Source: Zhengitettix transpicula
Lineage: Eukaryota > Arthropoda > Insecta > Orthoptera > Tetrigidae
Length of the DNA stretch: 64,000 nucleotides
Assembly (NCBI GenBank): GCA_037074705.1
Contig: JAYJMR010000032.1
Coordinates: forward strand, 124,001-188,000
Reading direction: 5' to 3'
The notes below the pieces were generated by a model. It did not search any database, was not told where the DNA came from, and was given only the letters and a program-made list of their open reading frames with translations. The position numbers and the translations under genes are program-made. Below are positions 28,781-39,616 of the stretch, in pieces (the stretch's first letter is position 1; each line of letters opens with the position of its first letter).

Positions 28781-30017
28781 TCCCCGCACACAGTGTCCCC
28801 GCACTCAGTGTCCCCGCACACAGTGTCCCCGAACACAGTGTCCCCGCACTCCGTGTCTCCGCACTCCGTGTCCCCGCACTCAGTGTCCCTGCACACAGAG
28901 TCCCCGCACACAGTGTCCCCGCACTCCGTGTCCCTGCACACAGTGTCCCCGCACACAGTGTCCCCGCACCCAGTGTCCCCGCACACAGTGTCCTCGCACA
29001 CAGTGTCCCTGCACACAGTGTCCCTGCACACAGTGTCCCTGCACACAGTGTCCCCGCACACAGTGTCCCTGCACACAGTGTCCCCGCACACAGTGTCCCT
29101 GCACACAGTGTCCCCGCACACAGTGTCCTCGCACTCCGTGCCCTGCACACAGTGTCCCCGCACACAGTGTCCCCGCAAACAGTGTCCCCGCACACAGTGT
29201 CTCCGCACACAGTGTCCCCGCACACAGTGTCCCCGCACACAGTGTCCCCGCATTCCGTGTCCCCGCACACAGTGTCCCCGCACACAGTGTCCCTGCACAC
29301 AGTGTCCCTGCACACAGTGTCCCTGCACACAGTGTCCCTGCACACAGTGTCCCTGCACACAGTGTCCCCGCACACAGTGTCCCCGCACTCCGTGTCCCCG
29401 CACACAGTGTCCCTGCACACAGTGTCCCCGCACACACTGTCCCCGCACACAGTGTCCCCGCATTCCGTGTCCCCGCACACAGTGTCCCCGCATTCCGTGT
29501 CCCCGCACTCCGTGTCTCCGCACACAGTGTCCCCGCACACAGTGTCCCCGCACACTGTGTCCCCGCATTCCGTGTCTCTGCACACAGTGTCCCTGCACAC
29601 AGTGTCCCTGCACACAGTGTCCTCGCACACAGTGTCCCCGCAAACAGTGTCCCCGCACACAGTGTCCCCGCTTACAGTGTCCCTGCACACAGTGTCCCTG
29701 CACACAGTTTCCCTGCACACAGTGTCCCCGCACTCCGTGAACCTGCACACAGTGTCCCTGCACACAGTGTCCCCGCACACAGTGTCCCCGCACACAGTGT
29801 CCCAGCACACAGTGTCCCAGCACACAGTGTCCCCGCACACAGTGTCCCCGCACACAGTGTCCCTGCACACAGTTTCCCTGCACACAGTGTCCCTGCACAC
29901 AGTGTCCCCGCACACAGTGTCCCCGCACACAGTGTCCCCGCACACAGTGTCCCCGCACACAGTGTCCCTGCACACAGTGTCCCTGCACACAGTGTCCCCG
30001 CACACAGTGTCCCCGCA

Positions 30018-30182
30018 GAAAAACGCTTTTAGCTCCTTAAGGCTCCAGCTAGCGATTTGCTGGTGACGTCATCCTCTTCAGCGGAAACGCTTCTATTAAA
30101 TGAGACGCATAACTGACGCGAAAGGACGCACATTCTGGAGAAAACAAGCAAAAAGTGAAAAAAACAGAAAAAAACGTAAAAA
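30018..30182 (+). repeat. Divergent edge monomer at junction 1
   Basis: This is the first 149-bp-family monomer of array 1, joined directly to the 15-bp satellite after CCCCGCA. It is the most diverged monomer in the array: it reads CTCCTTAAGGCTCCAGC where others read CTCCTAAACGGCTGCAGC, GATTTGCTGG instead of GACCTGCGGG, and CTATTAAATGAGACGCATAAC instead of CCATAGGATGAGACCCATAAC. It still keeps TGACGTCA. Edge divergence is typical of satellite arrays, where exchange homogenises the middle better than the ends. Confidence 0.9.
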
Positions 30183-30968
30183 CGGTTTTAGCTCCTAAAC
30201 GGCTGCAGTTAGCGACATGCAGGTGACGTCATCGTTATCCGATTGAACGCTTCCATAGCATGAGACCCATAACTCACGCGAAAAGACGCACATTTTGGAG
30301 AAAACAAGCAAAAAACGAAAAATACAGAAAAACGCCTTTAGCTCCTAATCAACTGCAGATAGTGACCTGCGGGTGACGTCATCGTCTTCAGTGGGAACGT
30401 TTCCATAGGATGAGACCAATAACTCACGAGAAAAGACGTACATTTTTGAGAAAATAAGCAAAAATTGAAAAAACAGAAAAACGCCTGTAGCTCCTAAACG
30501 GCTGCTGCTAGCGACCTGCGGGTGACGGCATCGTATTGAGCGGGGACGCTGCTATAGAATGAGACCCATAACTCACGCGAAAAGACGCACGTTTGGGAAA
30601 AACAAGCAAAAAGTAAAAAAACAGAAAAACGTCTTCAGCTTCTAAACGGCTGCAGCAAGTGACCTGCAGGTGACGTCATCGTCTTCAGCGGGAACGCTTT
30701 AATAGGATTAGACCCATACCTCACGCGAAAAGACGCACATTTGAGCGAAAAGAAGCATAAAGTGAAAAAAACAGAAATCGCCTGTAGCTCCTAAACGACT
30801 GCTGCTAGCGACCTGCGCTTGACGTCATCGTCTTCAAAGGGGACGCTTCTATAAGATGAGACCAGTAACTCACGCAAAAAGACGCACATTTGGGAAAAAA
30901 CAAGCAAAAAGTAAAGAAACAGAAAAACGCCTTCAGCTCCTAAACGGCTGCAGCTAGCGACCTGCGGG

Positions 30969-30976
30969 TGACGTCA
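30969..30976. other. TGACGTCA palindrome in a 149-bp monomer (representative)
   Basis: The 8-bp palindrome TGACGTCA equals the full cAMP-response element bound by CREB/ATF bZIP proteins. It occurs at the same place in 16 of the 29 monomers of array 1 by my reading. Most of the others have TGACGGCA or a TTTGGTCA form. The same monomer has CTGCAG at 30948-30953 and the dyad GGAA-CGC-TTCC at 30989-30999. Whether any protein binds here is unknown; the match to the motif is visible, the function is inference. Confidence 0.3.
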
Positions 30977-33900
30977 TCGTCTTCAGCGGGAACGCTTCCA
31001 TAGGATAAGATCCATAACGGAAGCGAAAAGACGCACATTCTGAAAAAAACAAGCAAAAAGTGAAAAAAACAGAAAAAAACGGAAAAACGCCTTTAGCTCC
31101 TAAACGGCTGCAGTTAGTGACATGCAGGTGACGGCATCGTCTTCAGCTGCAACGCTTCAATAGGATGAGACCCATAACTCATGCGAAAAGACGCACATTT
31201 GGAAGAAAACAAGCAAAAAACGAAAAATACAGAAAACGCCTTTAGCTAATAAACAACTGCAGATATTGACCTGCGGGTTTGGTCATCATCTTCAGCCGGA
31301 ACGCTTCCATAGGATGAGACCCATAAATCATGCGAAAAGACGTACATTTTTGAGAAAACAAACAAAAAGTGAAAAAAACAGAAAAACGCCTTTAGCTCCT
31401 AAACAACTGCAGCTAGCGACCTGCGGGTGACGTCATCGTCTTCAGCTGGAAAGCTTCCATAGGATGAGAGATATTTAACTTACGCGAAAAGACGCACATT
31501 TTGGAGAAAACAAGCAAAATGTTAAAAAACATAAAAACGCCTGTAGCTCCTAAACGGCTGCATCTAGCGACCTGCGGGTGACGTCATCGTCTGCAGCGGG
31601 AAATCTTTCATAGGATTAGACCCATAACTCACTCGAAAAGCCGCACATTTGAGCGAAAAGAAACATAAAGTGAAAAAAACAGAAAAACGCCTGTAGCTCT
31701 TAAACGGCTGCTGCTAGCGACCTGCGGGTGACGTCATCGTATTCAGCGGGGACGCTTCTATAAGATGAGACCCATAACTCACGCGAAAAGACGCACATTT
31801 GGGAAAAAATAAGCAAAAAGTAAAAAAAACAGAAAAACGCCTTCAGCTTTTAACGGCTGCAGCTATTGACCTGCGGGTGACGTCATCGTTTCAACTGGAA
31901 CGCTTCCATAGGACGCGAACCATAACTGACGAGTAAAGACCCACATTCTGGAGAAAACAAGCAAAAAGTGAAAAAAAACAGAAAAAAAACAGAAAAACGC
32001 CTTTAGCTCCAAAACGGCTGCAGCTAACGACATACAAGTGACGGCATCGTATTCAGCTGGAACGCTTCCATATTATGAGAGATATAACTCACGCAAAAAG
32101 ACGCACATTTGGGAGAAAACAAGCAAAAGTAAAAAAAACCAGAAAAACGCCTGTAGCTCCTAAACGGCTGCAGCTAGCGATCTGCGGGTGACGTCACCGT
32201 CTTCAGCGGGAACGCTTTTATTTGATTAGACCCATAACTCACGCAAAAAACGCACATTTGGGAGAAAACAAGCAAAAAGTGAAAAAAACAGAAAAAAGCC
32301 TTTAGCACCTTAACAACTGCAGCTTGCGACCTGCGGGTGACGTCATCGTCTTCAGCGTGAACGCTTTCATAGGATGAGAACCATAGCTCACGCGAAAAGA
32401 CGCACATTTGAGCGAAAAGAAGCATAAAGTGAAAAAAACAGAAAAACGCCTGTAGCTCCTAAACACCTGCAGCTAGCGACCTGCGGGTGACGGCAACGTC
32501 TTCAGCGGCAACGCTACCACAGGATGAGACCCATAACTGACGCGAAAGGACACACATTTTGGAGAAAACAAGCAAAAAGTAAAAAAAAACAGAAAAACGC
32601 CTTTAGCTCCTACACGGCTGCTGCTAGCGACCTGCGGGTGACGTCATCGTCTGCAGCGGGAACGCTTTCATAGGATTGGACCCATAACTCACGCGAAAAG
32701 ACGCACATTTGAGCGAAAAGAAGCATAAAGTGAAAAAAACAGAAAAACGCCTGTAGCTCCAAAACAGCTGCAGCTAGCGACCTGCGGGTGACGGCATCGT
32801 CTTCAGCGGCAACGCTACCATACGATGAAACCGATAACTGACGAGAAAGGACGCACATTTTGGAGAAAACAAGCAAGAAGTGAAAAAAACAGAAAAACGC
32901 CTTAAGCTTCTAAACAACTGCAGCTAGGGACCTGCGGGTGACGTCATCGTCTTCAGCGGGAACGCTTTAATAGGATTAGACCCATACCTCACGCAAAAAG
33001 ACGCACATTTGGAAGAAAACAAGCAAAAAACAAAAAATACAGAAAAACGCCTTTAGCTCCTAAACAACTGCAGATATTGACCTGCGGGTGACGTCATCGT
33101 CTTCAGCGGGAACGCTTCCACAGGATGAGAACCATAAATCATGCGAAAAGACGTACATTTTTGAGAAAAAAAACAAAAAGTGAAAAAAACTAAAAAACGC
33201 CTTTAGCTCCTAAACGGCTGCAGCTAGCGACCTGCGGGTGACATCATCGTCTTCAGCGGGAAAGGTTTTATAGGATTAGACCAATAACTCACGCGAAAAG
33301 ACGCACATTTGAGCGAAAAGAAGCATAAAGTGAAAAAAACAGAAAAACGCCTCTAGCTCCTAAACGACTGCTGCTAGCGACCTGTGGTTGACGGCATCGT
33401 CTTCAGGGGGGACGCTTCTATAGGAGGAGACCCATAACTCACGCAAAAAGACGCACATTTGGGGAAAACAAGCAAAAAGTGAAAAAAACAGAAAAACGCC
33501 TTTAGCTCCTAAACGGCTGCAGTTAGCGACATGCGGGTGACGGCATCGTCTGCAGCGGGAAATCTTTCATAGGATTAGACCCATAACTCACTCGAAAAGA
33601 CGCACATTTTAGCGAAAAGAAACATAAAGTGAAAAAAACAGAAAAAAACAGTAAAACACCTTTAGCTCCTAAACGGCTGCAGTTAGCGACATGCAGGTGA
33701 CGTCATCGTCTTCAGCTGCAACGCTTCCATAGGATGAGACCCATAACTCACGCGAAAAGACGCACATTTGGAAGAAGACAAGCAAAAAACGAAAAATACA
33801 GAAAAACGCCTTTAGCTCCTAAACAACTGAGGATATTGACCTGCGGGTTTGGTCATCGTCTTCAGCCGGAACGCTTCCATAGGATGAGACCCATAAATCA

Positions 33901-34403
33901 TGCGAAAAGACGTACATTTTTGAGAAAAAAAACAAAAAGTGAAAAAACAGAAAAACGCCTTAAGCTTCTAAACGGCTGCAGCTAGCGACCTTCGGGTGAC
34001 ATAATCGTCTTCAGCGGGAAAGCTTTTATAGGATTAGACCCATAACTCACGCGAAAAGACGCACATTTGAGCGAAAAGAAGCATAATGTTAAAAAAACCG
34101 AAAAACGCCTGTAGCTCCTAAACGACTGCTGCTAGCGATCTGCGGTTGACGGCATCGTCTTCAGCGTGGTCGCTTCTATCGGAGGAGACCCACAACTCAC
34201 GCAAAAAGACGCACATTTGGGGAAAACAAGCAAAAAGTGAAAAAAACAGAAAAACGCCTTTAGCTCCTAAACGGCTGCAGTTAGCGACATGCGGGTGACG
34301 GCATCGTCTGCAGCGGGAAATCTTTCATAGGATTAGACCCATAACTCACTTGAAAAGACGCACATTTTAGCGAAAAGAAACATAAAGTGAAAAAAACAGA
34401 AAA

Positions 34404-34440
34404 ACGCCTTTAGCTCTTAAACGGCACACAGTGTGCCCGC
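34404..34440 (+). repeat. Junction 3: 149-bp array to 15-bp block
   Basis: The last monomer of array 1 stops about 20 bases after its CGCC landmark, within TCTTAAACGG, and continues straight into CACACAGTGTGCCCGC. The bases CGGC can belong to either satellite: monomers read AAACGGCTGCAG, and a known 15-bp variant reads CCCGGCACACAG. The exact breakpoint is therefore ambiguous by about four bases. Confidence 0.9.
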
Positions 34441-35450
34441 ATTCCATGTCCCCGCACACAGTGTCCTCGCACACAGTGTCCCCGCACACAGTGTCCCTGC
34501 ACACAGTGTCCCTGCACACAGTGTCCCTGCACACAGTGTCCCCGCACACAGTGTCCCCGCAAACAGTGTCCCCGCACACAGTGTCCCCGCTTACAGTGTC
34601 CCTGCACCCAGTGTCCTTGCACACAGTGTCCCTGCACACATTGTCCCCGCATTCCGTGTCCCTGCACACAGTGTCCCTGCACACAGTGTCCCCGCACACA
34701 GTGTCCCCGCACACAGTTTCCCAGCACACAGTGTCCCCGCACACAGTGTCCCCGCACACAGTGTCCCCGCACACAGTGTCCCCGCACACAGTGTCCCCGC
34801 ATTCCGTGTCCCCGCACACAGTGTCCGCACTCCGTGTCCCCGCACTCCGTGTCCCCGCACAAAGGTGTCCCCGCACATAGTGTCCCCGCACACAGTGTCC
34901 CTGCACACAGTGTCCCTGCACACAGTGTCCCCTCACACAGTGTCCCCGCACACAGTGTCCCCGCACACAGTGTCCCCGCACACAGAGTCCCCGCTCTCCG
35001 TGTCCCCGCACTCCGTGTCTCCGCACACAGTGTCCCCGCACACAGTGTCCCCGCATTCCGTGTCCCCGCACTCCGTGTCCCCGCACACAGTGTCCCTGCA
35101 CACAGTGTCCCCGCACACAGTGTCGCCGCACACAGTGTCTCCGCACACAGTGTCCCGGCACACAGTGTCCCCGCACACGGTGTCCCCGCTCTCCGTGTCC
35201 CCGCACTCCGTGTCTCCGCACACAGTGTCCCCGCACACAGTGTCCCCGCACTCCGTGTCCCTGCACACAGTGTCCTAGCACACAGTGTCCCCGCACACAG
35301 TGTCCCCGCACACAGTGTCCCCGCACACAGTGTCCCCGCACTCAGTGTCTCCGCACTCCGTGTCCCCGCACTCAGTGTCCCTGCACACAGTGTCCCCGCA
35401 CACAGTGTCCCCGCACTCCGTGTCCCTGCACACAGTGTCCCCGCACTCCA

Positions 35451-37533
35451 TGTCTCCGCACTCCGTGTCCCCGCACTCAGTGTCCCTGCACACAGTGTCC
35501 CCGCACACAGTGTCCCCGCACTCCGTGTCCCTGCACACAGTGTCCCCGCACACAGTGTCCCCGCACACAGTGTCCCCGCACACAGTGTCCCCGCACACAG
35601 TGTCCCCGCACACAGTGTCCATGCACACAGATTCCCCGCACACAGTGTCCCCGCACTCCGTGTCCCCGCAGTCAGTGTCCCCGCACACAGTGTCCCCGCA
35701 CTCCGTGACCCCGCACACAGTGTCCCCGCACACAGTGTCCCCGCACAAAGTGTCCCCGCACACAGTGTCCCCGCACACAGTGTCCCCGCACACAGTGTCC
35801 CTGCACACAGTGTCCCCGCACACAGTGTCCCCGCACACAGTGTCCCCGCACACAGTGTCCCCGCACACAGTGTCTCCGTACACAGTGACCCGGCACACAG
35901 TGTCCCCGCACACAGTGTATCCGCTTTCCGTGTCCACGCACTCCGTGTCTCCGCACACAGTGTCCCCGCACACAGTGTCCCCGCACACAGTGTCCCCGCA
36001 CTCTGTGTCCCTGCACACAGTGTTCACGCACACAGTGTCCCCGCACACAGTGTCCCCGCACACAGTGTCCACGCGCACAGTGTCCCTGCATTCAGTGTCC
36101 CTGCACACAGTGTCCCCGCACACAGTGTCCCCGCACACAGTGTTCCCGCACACAGTGTCCCCGCACACAGTGTCCCCGCACACAGTGTCCCCGCACACAG
36201 TGTGCCCGCATTCCGTGTCCCCGCACACAGTGTCCCCGCACACAGTGTCCCCGCACACAGTGTCTCCGCACACAGTGTCCCGGCACACAGTGTCCCCGCA
36301 CACAGTGTCCCCGCTCTCCGTGTCCCCGCACTCCGTGTCTCCGCACACAGTGTCCCCGCACACAGTGTCCCCGCACACAGTGTCCCCGCACTCCGTGTCC
36401 CTGCACACAGTGTCCCCGCACACAGTGTCCCCGCACACTGTGTCCCCGCACACAGTGTCCCCGCACACAGTGTCCCCGCACTCAGTGTCTCCGCACTCCG
36501 TGTCCCCGCACTCAGTGTCCCTGCACACAGTGTCCCCGCACACAGTGTCCCCGCACTCCGTGTCCCTGCACACAGTGTCCCCGCACTCCGTGTCTCCGCA
36601 CTCCGTGTCCCCGCACTCAGTGTCCCTGCACACAGTGTCCCCGCACACAGTGTCCCCGCACTCCGTGTCCCTGCACACAGTGTCCCCGCACACAGTGTCC
36701 CCGCACACAGTGTCCCCGCACACAGTGTCCCCGCACACAGTGTCCCCGCACACAGTGTCCGTGCACACAGTGTCCCCGCACACAGTGTCCCCGCACTCCG
36801 TGTCCCCGCACTCAGTGTCCCCGCACACAGTGTCCCCGCACTCCGTGACCCCGCACACAGTGTCCCCGCACACAGTGTCCCCGCACACAGTGTCCCCGCA
36901 CACAGTGTCCCCGCACACAGTGTCCCCGCACACAGTGTCCCCGCACTCCGTGTCCCCGCACTCCGTGTCTCTGCACACAATGTCCCCGCACACAGTGTCC
37001 CCGAACACAGTGTCTCTGCACACAGTGTCCCCGCACACAGTGTCCCCGCACACAGTGTCCCCGCACACTGTCCCCGCACACAGTGTCCCCGCACACAGTG
37101 TCCCCGCTCTCCTTGTCCCCGCACTCCGTGTCTCCGCACACAGTGTCTCCGCACACAGTGTCCCCGCACACAGTGTCCCCGCACACAGTGTCCCCGCATT
37201 CCGTGTCCCCGCACACAGTGTCTCCGCACACAGTGTCCCTGCACACAGTGTCCCCGCGCACAGTGTCCCCGCACACAGTGTCCCCGCACACTGTGTTTCC
37301 GCACACAGTGTCCCGGCACACAGTGTCCCCGCACACAGTGTACCCGCTCTCTGTGTCCCCGCACTCCGTGTCCTTGCACACAGTGTCCCCGCACACAGTG
37401 TCCCCGCACACAGTGTCCACGCACACAGTGACCCTGCACACAGTGTCCCTGCACACAGTGTCCCCGCACACAGTGTCCCCGCACACAGTGTCCGCGCACA
37501 CAGTGTCCCCGCACACAGTGTGCCCGCATTCCG
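35451..37533 (+). repeat. 2083-bp tandem duplication, copy 1
   Basis: This is copy 1 of a 2083-bp direct tandem duplication inside block B. Landmarks that repeat at exactly +2083 are the 13-bp unit GCACACTGTCCCC (37063, 39146), the GTCCGTGCACACAG variant (36758, 38841) and the TGTCTCCGCACTCC start (35451, 37534). The length is one less than a multiple of three and is not a multiple of 15, because off-length units lie inside. Boundaries are good to within a few units. Confidence 0.85.
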
Positions 37534-39616
37534 TGTCTCCGCACTCCGTGTCCCCGCACTCAGTGTCCCTGCACACAGTGTCCCCGCACACAGTGTCCCC
37601 GCACTCCGTGTCCCTGCACACAGTGTCCCCGCACACAGTGTCCCCGCACACAGTGTCCCCGCACACAGTGTCCCCGCACACAGTGTCCCCGCACACAGTG
37701 TCCATGCACACAGATTCCCCGCACACAGTGTCCCCGCACTCCGTGTCCCCGCAGTCAGTGTCCCCGCACACAGTGTCCCCGCACTCCGTGACCCCGCACA
37801 CAGTGTCCCCGCACACAGTGTCCCCGCACAAAGTGTCCCCGCACACAGTGTCCCCGCACACAGTGTCCCCGCACACAGTGTCCCTGCACACAGTGTCCCC
37901 GCACACAGTGTCCCCGCACACAGTGTCCCCGCACACAGTGTCCCCGCACACAGTGTCTCCGTACACAGTGACCCGGCACACAGTGTCCCCGCACACAGTG
38001 TATCCGCTTTCCGTGTCCACGCACTCCGTGTCTCCGCACACAGTGTCCCCGCACACAGTGTCCCCGCACACAGTGTCCCCGCACTCTGTGTCCCTGCACA
38101 CAGTGTTCACGCACACAGTGTCCCCGCACACAGTGTCCCCGCACACAGTGTCCACGCGCACAGTGTCCCTGCATTCAGTGTCCCTGCACACAGTGTCCCC
38201 GCACACAGTGTCCCCGCACACAGTGTTCCCGCACACAGTGTCCCCGCACACAGTGTCCCCGCACACAGTGTCCCCGCACACAGTGTGCCCGCATTCCGTG
38301 TCCCCGCACACAGTGTCCCCGCACACAGTGTCCCCGCACACAGTGTCTCCGCACACAGTGTCCCGGCACACAGTGTCCCCGCACACAGTGTCCCCGCTCT
38401 CCGTGTCCCCGCACTCCGTGTCTCCGCACACAGTGTCCCCGCACACAGTGTCCCCGCACACAGTGTCCCCGCACTCCGTGTCCCTGCACACAGTGTCCCC
38501 GCACACAGTGTCCCCGCACACTGTGTCCCCGCACACAGTGTCCCCGCACACAGTGTCCCCGCACTCAGTGTCTCCGCACTCCGTGTCCCCGCACTCAGTG
38601 TCCCTGCACACAGTGTCCCCGCACACAGTGTCCCCGCACTCCGTGTCCCTGCACACAGTGTCCCCGCACTCCGTGTCTCCGCACTCCGTGTCCCCGCACT
38701 CAGTGTCCCTACACACAGTGTCCCCGCACACAGTGTCCCCGCACTCCGTGTCCCTGCACACAGTGTCCCCGCACACAGTGTCCCCGCACACAGTGTCCCC
38801 GCACACAGTGTCCCCGCACACAGTGTCCCCGCACACAGTGTCCGTGCACACAGTGTCCCCGCACACAGTGTCCCCGCACTCCGTGTCCCCGCACTCAGTG
38901 TCCCCGCACACAGTGTCCCCGCACTCCGTGACCCCGCACACAGTGTCCCCGCACACAGTGTCCCCGCACACAGTGTCCCCGCACACAGTGTCCCCGCACA
39001 CAGTGTCCCCGCACACAGTGTCCCCGCACTCCGTGTCCCCGCACTCCGTGTCTCTGCACACAATGTCCCCGCACACAGTGTCCCCGAACACAGTGTCTCT
39101 GCACACAGTGTCCCCGCACACAGTGTCCCCGCACACAGTGTCCCCGCACACTGTCCCCGCACACAGTGTCCCCGCACACAGTGTCCCCGCTCTCCTTGTC
39201 CCCGCACTCCGTGTCTCCGCACACAGTGTCTCCGCACACAGTGTCCCCGCACACAGTGTCCCCGCACACAGTGTCCCCGCATTCCGTGTCCCCGCACACA
39301 GTGTCTCCGCACACAGTGTCCCTGCACACAGTGTCCCCGCGCACAGTGTCCCCGCACACAGTGTCCCCGCACACTGTGTTTCCGCACACAGTGTCCCGGC
39401 ACACAGTGTCCCCGCACACAGTGTACCCGCTCTCTGTGTCCCCGCACTCCGTGTCCTTGCACACAGTGTCCCCGCACACAGTGTCCCCGCACACAGTGTC
39501 CACGCACACAGTGACCCTGCACACAGTGTCCCTGCACACAGTGTCCCCGCACACAGTGTCCCCGCACACAGTGTCCGCGCACACAGTGTCCCCGCACACA
39601 GTGTGCCCGCATTCCG
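37534..39616 (+). repeat. 2083-bp tandem duplication, copy 2
   Basis: This is copy 2 of the 2083-bp duplication, directly abutting copy 1. The copies are nearly identical where I compared them; one clear substitution is CCCTACAC at 38711 against CCCTGCAC at 36628. At its right end (about 39616) it diverges after GTGCCCGCATTCCGTGTC. The last roughly 0.9 kb is also the first part of the 3224-bp duplication. Confidence 0.85.

Larger units (their letters stand above)
1..30017 (+). repeat. 15-bp satellite, block A
   Basis: This is an uninterrupted head-to-tail array of about 2,000 copies of a 15-bp unit, consensus GCACACAGTGTCCCC. It is already in progress at base 1, so its left edge lies outside the window. 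Common variants are GCACTCCGTGTCCCC, GCATTCCGTGTCCCC, the intermediate GCACTCAGTGTCCCC, and units ending CCCT instead of CCCC. The unit is 10/15 G+C, with C-rich + strand and G-rich - strand. Rare 11-, 13-, 14- and 16-bp units change the phase. The unit has no stop codon in any of six frames (AHSVP, HTVSP and TQCPR forward; GDTVC, GTLCA and GHCVR reverse), so very long open frames arise by composition alone. I see no start context, splice pattern or non-repeat segment, and I annotate no gene. Function is unknown; a heterochromatin role is inference only. Confidence 0.97.
30018..34423 (+). repeat. 149-bp satellite, array 1
   Basis: This is a tandem array of 29 full monomers plus a partial last one. 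Counted from the shared CGCC landmark, monomers start near 30023, 30183, 30333, 30482, 30630, 30779, 30928, 31088 and so on. The usual spacing is 148-151 bp. Outliers of about 160 bp carry an extra stretch of roughly 10 bp in the A-tract. Conserved landmarks in order are GCCTTTAGCTCCTAAACGG, CTGCAG, GCGACCTGCGGG, TGACGTCATCGTCTTCAGC, GGAACGCTTCC, ATAGGATGAGACCCATAAC, ACGCGAAAAGACGCACATTT, and a final run rich in A. The period is close to one nucleosome core (147 bp). Because 149 is not a multiple of three, reading frames shift at nearly every monomer, and the few 80-90-codon frames are repeat-derived. The sequence has no similarity that I can see to the 15-bp satellite. Confidence 0.96.

Noticed and set aside
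1..30017. CRISPR array.
   Set aside because: The repeat has no unique spacers; units are directly adjacent at 15 bp, and the setting is eukaryotic satellite DNA.
1..30017. E-box (CACGTG) or STAT-type sites.
   Set aside because: The 15-bp dyad has a three-base spacer (CAC-N3-GTG), so it is not an E-box. The 149-bp dyad is GGAA-N3-TTCC, the reverse arrangement of a STAT site.
30000..30200. Transposon insertion as the source of the switch between satellites.
   Set aside because: I saw no terminal repeats, target-site duplication or coding remnant at any of the four junctions. Both sides are plain satellite.
30100..34400. Short open frames of 60-90 codons in the 149-bp arrays (for example 33734-33985 and 32174-32425) with repeated HAKRRTF-like or MCVFSREL-like peptides.
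   Set aside because: They span less than two monomers, recur wherever the monomer frame allows, and switch frame with each 149-bp step. There is no evidence of a gene.
30018..34423. CENP-B box in the 149-bp monomer.
   Set aside because: The best match, on the - strand around TATGGAAGCGTTCC, keeps GGAAGCG but only about five of the nine essential bases. The + strand candidate CCCATAACTCACGCGAA has the wrong spacing.
30018..34423. Alu- or tRNA-derived SINE origin of the 149-bp monomer.
   Set aside because: No convincing A-box and B-box pair was found. The A-rich end alone is not enough evidence.
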